Positions 8,284 to 16,255 of a DNA stretch of 50,868 nucleotides are shown here, one piece after another. The notes beneath the pieces were generated by a model. That model ran no database searches and was not told where the DNA came from. It saw only the letters and a list, made by a program, of their open reading frames with translations. The position numbers were made by a program, and so were the translations under genes. The first letter of the stretch is position 1. The number at the start of each line of letters is the position of its first letter. Origin of the DNA: an uncultured Lachnospiraceae bacterium (lineage in GTDB: Bacteria; Bacillota; Clostridia; Lachnospirales; Lachnospiraceae); assembly GCA_944381635.1 (NCBI GenBank), contig CALWLY010000024.1, forward strand, positions 1-50,868. The letters run 5' to 3'.

Positions 8284-8820
8284 ATGTATGAGGAATTAAG
8301 AGAGCAGGTTCTTTCCATGGGAGCCAATGCTGCGGCGGTTACGGCTGTTTCCGAGATTTCTTTTGAACCGGCATTTCGGAAAATGTGCGAATCCAATGCC
8401 TGCGGAAATTATGGAAAAAGCTATATGTGTCCGCCGGACATAGGAACTGTGGAAGAACTGATTGAAGAGGCAAAAGGGTATCAGTACGCGTTTGTCTACC
8501 AGACAGTAGGAGAACTGGAAGACAGCTACGATTTTGAAGGAATGATGCTTGCCGGAAAAATACATAATGATCTGGCACAGAAAATCCGCGGACTGTCGTT
8601 CCCGGATCATGGGAAAAAGCCGCTTTTCCTGGGAGCAGGAGGATGCCGGCTTTGCCAGGTCTGCGGCAAAAAGACAGGAGAGCCCTGCAGACATCCCGAG
8701 GATGCCATGTCATCACTGGAAGCTTACGGTATGAACGTTTCGGAACTGGCAAAACTTTGCGGTATGCGTTATATTAATGGGGCGAATACTGTGACCTACT
8801 TCGGCGTCGTTTTATTTTAA
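8284..8820 (+). CDS. DUF2284 metal-binding protein
   Basis: A 178-residue soluble protein matching the DUF2284 family of Cys-rich proteins found near corrinoid methyltransferases. Conserved groups are CESNACGNYGKSYMCPP (about 39-55) and GCRLCQVCGKKTGEPCRHP (about 120-140), which look like iron-sulfur or metal ligand sets. The start at 8284 lies 16 bases after the corrinoid gene stop with AAAGGA between. The role is unknown; by context it may serve electron transfer or handling of the corrinoid. An open 25-codon stretch continues in another frame just after the stop (see findings). Confidence 0.82.
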   Translation: MYEELREQVLSMGANAAAVTAVSEISFEPAFRKMCESNACGNYGKSYMCPPDIGTVEELIEEAKGYQYAFVYQTVGELEDSYDFEGMMLAGKIHNDLAQKIRGLSFPDHGKKPLFLGAGGCRLCQVCGKKTGEPCRHPEDAMSSLEAYGMNVSELAKLCGMRYINGANTVTYFGVVLF

Positions 8821-8914
8821 GACACCGGAAAGAACAGCGGCAGGAGCAGCTGCGGGAAAACATCGAAACGTTTTTGGGGGCTGTAAAGGAATTCTAGGAA
8901 AAAGAGGCATAAAT

Positions 8915-10486
8915 GTGGAGACTGAAAAGAGACAGGAAACCATCAGATTTTGGGTGAACGGAGAGGAACTTCTGGTTCCCGATTCAAGCAAAGTATCTGA
9001 TTTATTGAAAAAAGATGCAAAAATCGTTATGCCCTGCGGAGGCAATCACATCTGCGGGAAATGTAAGGTTTTTGCAAACGGAAATTTTCCGGCTCCTACC
9101 AAACAGGAGCTTTCCCTTTTGGGAGAGGAAAATTATAAAAAGGGAATGCGCCTTGCCTGCTTTCTGAAGGCTGTTGACGGCGGAGAGATCAGGACGGAGA
9201 AAGCCTTCGGGCAGGAAGAAGCGCAGGGAAAAATCTGTCTGGATGCTGCAGAGGATTCTTTAAAAGAGGACACAGGAGAAAGCGGCAAAAATGCTTTGTA
9301 TCAGCATCTGGGCGCAGCGGTGGACATCGGTACTACCACCCTGGCAGCGTCTTTATTTCGGGACGGCAAAAAAGCGGCAGGTCAGGGAGAATGGAATCCC
9401 CAGGCTGCCTTTGGAGCGGATGTTATTTCCAGAATGGAAGCTTCTCTTTCGGGAAGCAGCAAAGAGCTGGCAGATGTGGTGAGAAAAGCGATCGGTCAGC
9501 TTTTGGAGAAACTGGCTGCCCAGGCGGAAGCCTGTGTGGAAGAGATTGAGACCGTGGTGATCACAGGAAATACATCCATGCTTTATTTTCTGACCGGAAG
9601 AAACCCGGAGAGTCTTTCTCACTCACCGTTTGAGGCAGACTGCCTGTTCGGAGAGTGGATGAAAGGAGAAGAGCTGTCCCTGCCGTGCAAAGACGCCCGC
9701 GTGTATCTGCCGCCCTGCATTTCTGCGTTTGTGGGCGCTGATATTACCACAGCTTTGCTGGCGGAGGATGTATGCACCGGCACAGAGAAGAAAATGATGG
9801 TGGATATCGGAACCAACGGAGAGATTGCCCTTTTCCTGGACGGAAAGATTTCCTGCTGTTCTACTGCAGCGGGACCGGCTTTTGAGGGCGCAGGTCTTTC
9901 CATGGGAATGCGCGGAGTAAACGGCGCCATAGACCATGTGAGATGGGAAAACGACACGTGGAAGTTTCATGTGATCGGAGACGGACCTTCCCAGGGAATC
10001 TGTGGAAGCGGCGTCATTGATGGCGTGGCAGGACTTTTGGACAGCGAAATCATGGACGAGACCGGATATATGGAGGAGGAAGAAATCCTCTTTGACGGAA
10101 GAAACGGCCTCACAAGAAAAGACATTCGCCAGGTACAGCTTGCCAAGAGCGCTATCCGTGCAGGAATTGAGACGATGTTTTACACGGCGAAAATAGGAAA
10201 AGACGATTTGGATCAATTCCTGATAGCAGGAGGATTCGGCGCTTATATGAGCGTGGAAAATGCGCAGAAGATAGGGCTTATTCCCGGAATCCCGAGAGAA
10301 AAAATAAAAGTTTGCGGAAACGCAGCTCTTGCCGGGGCGGAGAAAATCCTCGGCAGTGCAGATAAGCTGGAGGAAGCAAAAGCACTGGCAGCTTCCGCAG
10401 CGACCTGGAACCTGGGCGGAGATCAGGTCTTCCAGGACTACTATATGGAGAGTATGTTTTTCGAACCGTCAGATGAGGCGGATTGA
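8915..10486 (+). CDS. RACo-like corrinoid reductive activator (ferredoxin + ASKHA ATPase domains)
   Basis: A 523-residue protein that returns accidentally oxidised Co(II) corrinoid to active Co(I) using ATP. Residues 10-100 are a plant-type 2Fe-2S ferredoxin domain with C41, C47, C50 and C82 as ligands. From about 130 comes the DUF4445/ASKHA part: AVDIGTTT (135-142), a second phosphate loop MVDIGTNGE, then GSGVIDG and IAGGFGAYMS towards the end. The GTG start is used because the nearby ATG at 8913 is in another frame. It sits between DUF2284 and the UroD-type gene, as expected for an activator serving this corrinoid protein. Its end is duplicated in the DNA that follows (10463-10520). Confidence 0.92.
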   Translation: METEKRQETIRFWVNGEELLVPDSSKVSDLLKKDAKIVMPCGGNHICGKCKVFANGNFPAPTKQELSLLGEENYKKGMRLACFLKAVDGGEIRTEKAFGQEEAQGKICLDAAEDSLKEDTGESGKNALYQHLGAAVDIGTTTLAASLFRDGKKAAGQGEWNPQAAFGADVISRMEASLSGSSKELADVVRKAIGQLLEKLAAQAEACVEEIETVVITGNTSMLYFLTGRNPESLSHSPFEADCLFGEWMKGEELSLPCKDARVYLPPCISAFVGADITTALLAEDVCTGTEKKMMVDIGTNGEIALFLDGKISCCSTAAGPAFEGAGLSMGMRGVNGAIDHVRWENDTWKFHVIGDGPSQGICGSGVIDGVAGLLDSEIMDETGYMEEEEILFDGRNGLTRKDIRQVQLAKSAIRAGIETMFYTAKIGKDDLDQFLIAGGFGAYMSVENAQKIGLIPGIPREKIKVCGNAALAGAEKILGSADKLEEAKALAASAATWNLGGDQVFQDYYMESMFFEPSDEAD

Positions 10487-10520
10487 AAGAAGATTTGAGC
10501 CGTCAGATACGGCAGACTGA
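10463..10520 (+). repeat. Imperfect 24-base tandem duplication at the end of the activator gene
   Basis: GAACCGTCAGATGAGGCGGA plus TTGA at 10463-10486 recurs as a slightly diverged copy at 10497-10520, period 34. The first copy encodes the final EPSDEAD and stop; the second gives EPSDTAD and stop in another frame. It is a small slippage or duplication scar with no clear function. Confidence 0.6.
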
Positions 10521-10529
10521 GAGGAAATT

Positions 10530-11525
10530 ATGACACATCGCGAGAGATTTATCAAAACTTTAAAATGTGAGCCGATCGGAGGACAGGTACCTACTTTTGA
10601 ACTGGTATACTTCCTTACTATGGAAAAATTCGGAAAGGTTCACCCCTCCCATCGTTTTTATGAGCAGTGGAATCAGATGAGCTACAAAGAAAGAAGCCTT
10701 CATATGAACGAAATGGCTCAGCTTTACATTGACACAGCAAAAGCTTACGACCACAGCGCAATTTTCGTACATCCCAATCCGGCAGGCGTTGAGAACACAC
10801 AGTGGCTGTTAGAGCTGATCCGTGAAAAGAGCGGTGACGAATACTATATCATGATGCACGGAGATCCGACCTGGGCAATCCCGGACGGAGACAGCATGAT
10901 GGATTTCTCCATGCGCATGTATGAAGATCCGGAAGGACTCAACGACGAGTCAAAGAAACGTCTGGATGACGCTCTTGAGTTTGCGAGAGCGCTGGACGAA
11001 AAAGGACATCTGCATGATGGATTTACCCTTTGCTCTGACTACTGCTTCAACGTAAACCCTTTCTTCAGCCCGGACAACTTCGATGAGTTTATCGTTCCTT
11101 ACCTGAAAGAAGTCATTGCAGAGTACCGCAAAATGGGTTACTACACCATCAAACATACAGACGGAAACATTATGCCTATCGTAAAACAGATGGCAGACTG
11201 CAAACCGGATGCTATCCACTCTCTGGATCCTCAGGGCGGCGTATCCATTCCGGAAGTGCGCAAGATCATCGGCAACGACATTTGCCTGGTAGGAAACGTA
11301 AACTGCGGCCTTTTACAGACAGGAACAGACGAAGAATGCCGCGCAGATGTAATGCGTTCTCTGCGTGAAGGCATGGCAACCGGAAGAGGCTATATTTTCT
11401 CCACATCCAACTGTGTTTACACAGGACTTGCTCTGGATCGTTATGAGATGATGATGGACATCTGGAGAAAATACGGCAGCTACGACAACTACGAGCAGAA
11501 CTTCGGCAGCGGAGCTGTAAAATAA
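10530..11525 (+). CDS. UroD-family corrinoid methyltransferase
   Basis: A 331-residue TIM-barrel protein of the uroporphyrinogen decarboxylase/MtaA/CmuA superfamily. It is not a heme-synthesis HemE, because it sits with a corrinoid protein and activator and lacks heme neighbours. The metal site of this group is usually His-x-Cys plus a later Cys. Here I see H209-T-D211, then C259 and C295 (GNVNCG, STSNCVYTG), so one ligand differs. It diverges strongly from the four other copies in the window. It could be the substrate-demethylating enzyme or the one unloading methylcobalamin. It ends the corrinoid operon and is followed by a terminator. Confidence 0.85.
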   Translation: MTHRERFIKTLKCEPIGGQVPTFELVYFLTMEKFGKVHPSHRFYEQWNQMSYKERSLHMNEMAQLYIDTAKAYDHSAIFVHPNPAGVENTQWLLELIREKSGDEYYIMMHGDPTWAIPDGDSMMDFSMRMYEDPEGLNDESKKRLDDALEFARALDEKGHLHDGFTLCSDYCFNVNPFFSPDNFDEFIVPYLKEVIAEYRKMGYYTIKHTDGNIMPIVKQMADCKPDAIHSLDPQGGVSIPEVRKIIGNDICLVGNVNCGLLQTGTDEECRADVMRSLREGMATGRGYIFSTSNCVYTGLALDRYEMMMDIWRKYGSYDNYEQNFGSGAVK

Positions 11526-11540
11526 GAAATCGAAGCTGAA

Positions 11541-11577
11541 AGAGCATTCGCGGAGTAAATCCGTGGTGCTCTTTTTT
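11541..11577 (+). terminator. Terminator of the corrinoid operon
   Basis: AGAGCA..CGCGG pairs with CCGTGG..TGCTCT across a 7-base loop, and TTTTTT follows at 11572-11577. It ends directly in the dispersed repeat copy 2. Confidence 0.85.
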
Positions 11578-11715
11578 ATACGATAAGAAACTTCATTTCT
11601 TATCGTATAAAAAAGATGCTCCGCTGTGGATGCGCACTCGGCGCACAGGCAATCAGAGATTGCCGGGAACTATTGCCTGAAGGCAATCGCGCTGCAGCGC
11701 ACACATTTTTATACA
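11572..11715. repeat. Dispersed intergenic repeat, copy 2
   Basis: It opens with a perfect 14-bp hairpin (11577-11590 / 11596-11609, loop CTTCA). Next come CTGTGGATGCGCACTCG, a segment with TTGCCTGAAGGCAATCGC and the GCACACATTTTTATAC tail. Order and spacing follow copy 1 at 115-276. Both copies sit immediately after a terminator T-run. No coding capacity or transposase is seen, so it is a small palindromic element of the REP/MITE kind. Confidence 0.7.
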
Positions 11716-11759
11716 ACAGGAACAGGAGAAGATACATCGTTCCTTGAGGAGAAAAACCT

Positions 11760-13082
11760 ATGAAAACGCTAGGGATTGATATCGGTACCACATCAATCTG
11801 TGTGGTTTTGTATGACAGGGAAACCGAAAAAATAATAAAAAACCGGACGGCGTCCAATGCATTTTTAAAAAATCAGGGTTACGCACAGGATGCCGACGAA
11901 ATCGTAAACAAAGTAAAAAATCTGTTGAAAGAATTTGTACAGGATGATTTTGAAGCAGTGGGAATCTCCAGCCAGATGCACGGGATTGTCTATGTAGACA
12001 AAGACGGACGGGCGGTTTCCCCTTTTTATACATGGAAAGAAGAGTGCGGAAAAGAAATTTATCGGGATGATAAAACCTATGAAGAGTATCTGTCAGAGAA
12101 AACAGGATATCCCATGTTTTCCGGATATGGGAGTGTGACTCACTTTTATATGCAGAAGAATGGCAGAATACCGGAGAAAGCCGTAAAATTTTTAAACATT
12201 GGTGATTACCTGGCAGTGTGTCTGACAGGGAGAAAGACAGCGGGTGTAAACGAGAGCATAGCGGCAAGTTTCGGCGGCTTTGATTTAGTCAAAAGAGATT
12301 TCGACTGGGAGGCACTTACAAAAGCTGGGGTGAAAACAGAGTATTATCCCGAAGTGTCCCAGGGAAAAACAGTTGTGGGGCTGTATGAGAACAAACCGGT
12401 TTTTGCGGCAATCGGCGATAACCAGGCAAGTTTTTTAGGAGCAGTGGGAGATAGAGAAAAAGCAATCAGCGTCAATGTAGGTACAGGTTCTCAGGTATCC
12501 GTTTACTCTCCAAATCTTTACATTGACCGGACAGAAGACGGGAAGAAACAGCAGAAACCGGAAATAAGACCGTTCCCCGATGGAGGCTATTTGTATGTGG
12601 GAGCTTCTTTAAACGGCGGCAAAGTTTATGAAAGGTTAGCTGCGTTCTTTTCCGAAGTATGTGAATTGTTTGCAGGAACACAGCCCGACGCCTATGAAAT
12701 TATGGCCAAGCTGGCCCGGGAGAAAGGGGAAACTTCCCTGAAAGCGGTTCCGAACCTTTATGGCGGCAGAGGAACCGGGGAGAAAGAATCCGGGTTCTTT
12801 GGCCTTAACAGCGAAAACTTTCACCCTTCCGATTTTATTTTAGGTTTTGTAAGAGGGATGGGTGAGGAGCTAAAGGAGCTGTATGAGGGCTTTCCGGATG
12901 AAGTAAAGAAAGGGCGCACATGTCTCATTGCCTCCGGAAACGGAATGCGAAAGAACGCTTTGATGAGAGAAATGACAGAAAAGGTTTTTCATCTTCCGCT
13001 GATGTGTTCAGAGCGGGAAGAGGAGGCGGCGGCCGGAGCAGCCATATTCGCCTGTGAACCGACGGAAGGCGCTGCCTTATAA
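11760..13082 (+). CDS. FGGY-family carbohydrate kinase (sedoheptulokinase-like)
   Basis: A 440-residue ATP-dependent sugar kinase. The N-terminal phosphate loop is LGIDIGTTSI (4-13). SSQMHGIVYVD and GDYLAVCLTGR are substrate-side motifs, and AIGDNQASFLGA and VNVGTGSQVSVY form the second ATP half. The SQMHGI and GDNQASF pattern is close to sedoheptulokinase-like members, and the chain is shorter than the typical 490-500 residues of xylulo- or rhamnulokinases. The actual substrate is uncertain. GAGGAGA precedes the ATG. It sits alone between the dispersed repeat and a GH3 gene, which hints at a sugar released from the same glycan. Confidence 0.8.
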   Translation: MKTLGIDIGTTSICVVLYDRETEKIIKNRTASNAFLKNQGYAQDADEIVNKVKNLLKEFVQDDFEAVGISSQMHGIVYVDKDGRAVSPFYTWKEECGKEIYRDDKTYEEYLSEKTGYPMFSGYGSVTHFYMQKNGRIPEKAVKFLNIGDYLAVCLTGRKTAGVNESIAASFGGFDLVKRDFDWEALTKAGVKTEYYPEVSQGKTVVGLYENKPVFAAIGDNQASFLGAVGDREKAISVNVGTGSQVSVYSPNLYIDRTEDGKKQQKPEIRPFPDGGYLYVGASLNGGKVYERLAAFFSEVCELFAGTQPDAYEIMAKLAREKGETSLKAVPNLYGGRGTGEKESGFFGLNSENFHPSDFILGFVRGMGEELKELYEGFPDEVKKGRTCLIASGNGMRKNALMREMTEKVFHLPLMCSEREEEAAAGAAIFACEPTEGAAL

Positions 13083-13236
13083 AGTTGGAAAAGCAGTTTG
13101 CATAAAAGGAAAAAAGCACAGAAAAAAGTAAAAAAAGTACAGGAAAAAGTAAAAAATGCACATGTAAAAACCATGGTCAATCCAGTATGATAAAAGAAAA
13201 AACAAGTCGCTTTGGCGGTAATATTGGGAGGAAAAC

Positions 13237-15360
13237 ATGGAAAAATATCAGGATGAATCACTGGACTTTAAGACCCGTGCCAAGGATCTGGTCGCACATA
13301 TGACCATCGAAGAATGTGCTTCACAGATGCGCTATGAGGCAGCAAAAATTGAACGTCTCGGTATCCCTTATTTTAACTGGTGGAACGAGGCTCTGCACGG
13401 AACTGCAAGATCGGGAATGGCTACAGTGTTCCCTCAGGCAATTGGTATGGCAGCAACTTTTGACGATGAACTGATTGAGAAGGTAGCGGACGTTGCTTCC
13501 ACCGAGGGAAGAGCCAAATATAATACTTATCAGAAGTACGAAGAATACGGAATTTATAAAGGAATTACTTTCTGGACCCCTAACGTAAATATTTTCAGAG
13601 ATCCCAGATGGGGACGGGGGCAGGAAACTTACGGAGAAGACCCGTACCTGACAAGCCGCATGGGTGCAGCGTTTGTGAGAGGCCTTCAGGGAAAAGATGA
13701 AAAATACCTGAAAACAGCAGCATGCGCAAAGCATTTTGCCGTTCACAGCGGACCGGAAAAAATCCGTCATGAATTCGATGCACAGGCAAGCAAAAAAGAT
13801 ATGGCTGAGACCTACCTTCCCGCTTTCAAAGCTTTGGTGGACGAAAAAGTGGAAGGCGTGATGGGAGCCTACAACCGGACAAACGGAGATCCTTGCTGTG
13901 CGCATCCCTACCTGATGGGAGAACTGCTGCGTGGCAAGTGGCATTTTGATGGTTACTTTACTTCTGACTGCTGGGCGATTGCAGATTTTCATCTGTATCA
14001 TCACGTGACAGATACCCCTCAGGAGTCTGCGGCGCTGGCTGTGAAAAACGGTTGTGACTTAAACTGCGGCAAAATGTACGGATATATACTGCAGGCATTG
14101 CAGGAAGGGCTGATTACTGAAGAAGAAATCCGCACCTGCTGTGAGCATCTGATGACTACCAGGATGAGACTGGGAATGTTTGATGAAAAGACTCCCTGGG
14201 ACGATCTGGGCTACGACGATGTGGATACTCCCCAGAGCCGCGCTTTGAACCTGGATGTGGCGAGAAAAACCATGGTTCTGTTGAAAAATGATGGGGTTCT
14301 TCCGCTGAAGAAAGAAGGACTGAAACGAATCGCGGTGATCGGACCCAACGCGGATTCCGTGACTGCATTAAACGGAAACTATCACGGAACTGCCAACGAG
14401 TATGTGACAGTTTTGGAAGCGGTAAGACAGGCCGTTCCGGATGTGAGAGTGGAATATTCCAGAGGCTGCCATCTGTATAAGGATAACCTGGAAGACCCGG
14501 GCTATGTTGGGGACGGTTTTGCGGAAGTAAAAGCGTTAACAGACCGTGCCGATGCCGTTATTCTTGTAGTGGGAATGGACGAAACCATCGAGGGAGAAGA
14601 GATGGGCAACGGTGACTTTACCGGAGATAAAAAAGACCTTTTGCTTCCCGAAGTACAGAGAAAACTGGTTCGTGTCGTATGCGAGAGAAATACACCGGTT
14701 ATTCTCGTGAATATGACAGGAAGCGCCATCGACTTTGCAGAGGGAATGCAGGCGGATGCCATCATTCAGGCCTGGTATCCGGGAGCCCTTGGCGGCAGAG
14801 CAGTCAGCGATCTGATTTTCGGCGAATACAGCCCGTCCGGAAAACTGCCGGTTACTTTCTACAAAAATGACAACCATCTGCCGGAATTTACGGACTACAG
14901 CATGGACAACCGTACCTACAAGTTTTTCAAAGAAACACCTCTGTATCCGTTTGGATATGGACTTGGCTACACCTCCTTCGCTTATTCAGATATGAAAGCA
15001 GACTGCGAGCACATAAAGGCCGGCGATTCTGTCAGCGTTTCCGTAAAGGTAAAGAATACAGGAAATGTGGAGTCTGACGAGATTGTGCAGTGCTACATTC
15101 GTGATGAGGAGGCAAGTGTGAGAGTTCCGGTTCACAAGCTTTGCCAGATGAAACGTGTTCATCTTCTTCCTGGTGAGGAGACAGAAGTGGAATTTACCGT
15201 GGACGGCAAACAGTTTGCAGTTATCGGAGACGATGGAGAGGCCTTTTATGAAAGCGGCAGCTACACGCTGTTTGCAGGAGGCAGCCAACCGGATGAGTAC
15301 AGCGAATCTCTGACCGGAAGCAAATGTGTCAGCGTGAAAGTATCGCTGGTGCAGGAATAA
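13237..15360 (+). CDS. GH3 glycosidase, beta-xylosidase/alpha-arabinofuranosidase type
   Basis: A 707-residue cytoplasmic GH3 enzyme without signal peptide. FNWWNEALHGTAR (46-58) and NIFRDPRWGRGQETYGEDP (118-136) are the signatures of the xylosidase-like branch. K165-H166 and the nucleophile D244 (TSDCWAIAD) are present; W replaces the more usual G after the Cys. The second alpha/beta domain and a C-terminal fibronectin-III-like domain complete the usual architecture. GGGAGG precedes the ATG. It has its own promoter-like TATGAT at 13186-13191 and is closed by a terminator, so it may be transcribed alone. It would trim xylose or arabinose from imported oligosaccharides. Confidence 0.88.
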   Translation: MEKYQDESLDFKTRAKDLVAHMTIEECASQMRYEAAKIERLGIPYFNWWNEALHGTARSGMATVFPQAIGMAATFDDELIEKVADVASTEGRAKYNTYQKYEEYGIYKGITFWTPNVNIFRDPRWGRGQETYGEDPYLTSRMGAAFVRGLQGKDEKYLKTAACAKHFAVHSGPEKIRHEFDAQASKKDMAETYLPAFKALVDEKVEGVMGAYNRTNGDPCCAHPYLMGELLRGKWHFDGYFTSDCWAIADFHLYHHVTDTPQESAALAVKNGCDLNCGKMYGYILQALQEGLITEEEIRTCCEHLMTTRMRLGMFDEKTPWDDLGYDDVDTPQSRALNLDVARKTMVLLKNDGVLPLKKEGLKRIAVIGPNADSVTALNGNYHGTANEYVTVLEAVRQAVPDVRVEYSRGCHLYKDNLEDPGYVGDGFAEVKALTDRADAVILVVGMDETIEGEEMGNGDFTGDKKDLLLPEVQRKLVRVVCERNTPVILVNMTGSAIDFAEGMQADAIIQAWYPGALGGRAVSDLIFGEYSPSGKLPVTFYKNDNHLPEFTDYSMDNRTYKFFKETPLYPFGYGLGYTSFAYSDMKADCEHIKAGDSVSVSVKVKNTGNVESDEIVQCYIRDEEASVRVPVHKLCQMKRVHLLPGEETEVEFTVDGKQFAVIGDDGEAFYESGSYTLFAGGSQPDEYSESLTGSKCVSVKVSLVQE

Positions 15361-15404
15361 GTTTCTGATAAGTTAAATAAAAGACAAAATTTAAAACAGC
15401 ATAA

Positions 15405-15457
15405 AAAAAGAGGATATTGCAAGAAGCTAAAGTTTGCAGTATCCTCTTTAAATTTTT
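15405..15457. terminator. Terminator after the GH3 gene
   Basis: AAAGAGGATATTGCAA pairs with TTTGCAGTATCCTCTTT across a short loop near 15423-15432, with AAATTTTT after it and an A-run in front. Confidence 0.8.
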
Positions 15458-15553
15458 ATGGAGTTTCTGCCCGATTTCTACACTTTTTTTCTCCCTGTGT
15501 AGTATACTGAAATAGGGGGACAACCGAGCAGTAAAAATGGGGAGGAATGACAG

Positions 15554-16147
15554 ATGGCAGAAAACAATTTTGCAGTAAACAGTATCAGAGGAAACAGCGT
15601 CAGAGAAAACAGTATCCGAGAAAATTACATCCGCGAAAATAATGTCAGAATCAGCAAGGGTGATATCACCAGGCTGAATTGCGAGTGTATTGTCAATGCA
15701 GCCAACCGAAGCCTGCTTGGAGGAGGGGGCGTGGACGGAGCCATTCACCGGGCGGCAGGGCCGGAGCTTTTGGAAGCGTGCAAAAAGCTTGGAGGCTGTC
15801 AGGTGGGAGAAGCCAAGATTACAAAGGGTTACAGACTGAATGCCAGATACATTATTCACACAGTCGGTCCGGTTTATTCCGGAAGGGAAAGTGATCGGAT
15901 TCTGCTTGGAGACTGCTATCGGAATTCTCTGAATCTGGCCAAGTTATACGACATACACAGCATTGCATTTCCGGCTATTTCCACGGGCGCGTATGGCTAT
16001 CCCGCCGGAAAGGCAGCAGCGGCAGCCCTCGATGCGGTTTATGACTGGCTTGCCAGAAATCCCTATTACGGAATGGAAATCATTATGTGTTGCTATGACA
16101 GGCAGACTTATGATATCTTTGAGAGAATGCAGAGGGAGAGAAGGTAA
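15554..16147 (+). CDS. Macro-domain ADP-ribose hydrolase-like protein
   Basis: A 197-residue protein. Residues 32-197 form a macro domain: VNAANRSLLGGGGVDGAIH (substrate loop), IIHTVGPVY, then FPAISTGAYGYP (diphosphate loop). This is the MacroD/YmdB type, which removes ADP-ribose from proteins or O-acetyl-ADP-ribose. The first 30 residues are a repeat of five-residue units of the form N-x-(I/V)-R-(E/G) (NSIRG, NSVRE, NSIRE, NYIRE, NNVRI), unlike typical family members. GGAGGA precedes the ATG. It is flanked by terminators, so it is a single-gene unit that appears unrelated to the sugar genes. Confidence 0.9.
   Translation: MAENNFAVNSIRGNSVRENSIRENYIRENNVRISKGDITRLNCECIVNAANRSLLGGGGVDGAIHRAAGPELLEACKKLGGCQVGEAKITKGYRLNARYIIHTVGPVYSGRESDRILLGDCYRNSLNLAKLYDIHSIAFPAISTGAYGYPAGKAAAAALDAVYDWLARNPYYGMEIIMCCYDRQTYDIFERMQRERR
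15572..15649 (+). repeat. In-frame 15-base tandem repeats in the macro-domain gene
   Basis: About five copies of a 15-base unit (AAC AGT ATC AGA GAA type) encode the N-terminal pentapeptide repeat. The units differ by a few bases, so they are old enough to have diverged but young enough to be obvious. Because 15 is a multiple of three, copy changes would keep the frame. Confidence 0.75.
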
Positions 16148-16150
16148 TTA

Positions 16151-16195
16151 AAAAAGCGCAGTTTTAGTCATTCAGACTTCTGACCGTGCGCTTTT
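16151..16195 (+). terminator. Terminator after the macro-domain gene
   Basis: AAAAGCGCA (about 16152-16160) pairs with TGCGCTTTT (16187-16195), separated by a loop with a further small GTCA..TGAC pairing. The T-run is short but the A-rich left flank supports it. Confidence 0.65.
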
Positions 16196-16255
16196 CGTGC
16201 ACACCTGTGCAGACAACATCCGGGGAAGATCCGGAAAATAAAAGGAGATAACATC

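Noticed and set aside
15572-15649. Short tandem repeats as a CRISPR array
   Set aside because: The units are 15 bases, contiguous, in frame and without spacers. No cas genes are present; I saw no CRISPR array anywhere in the window.
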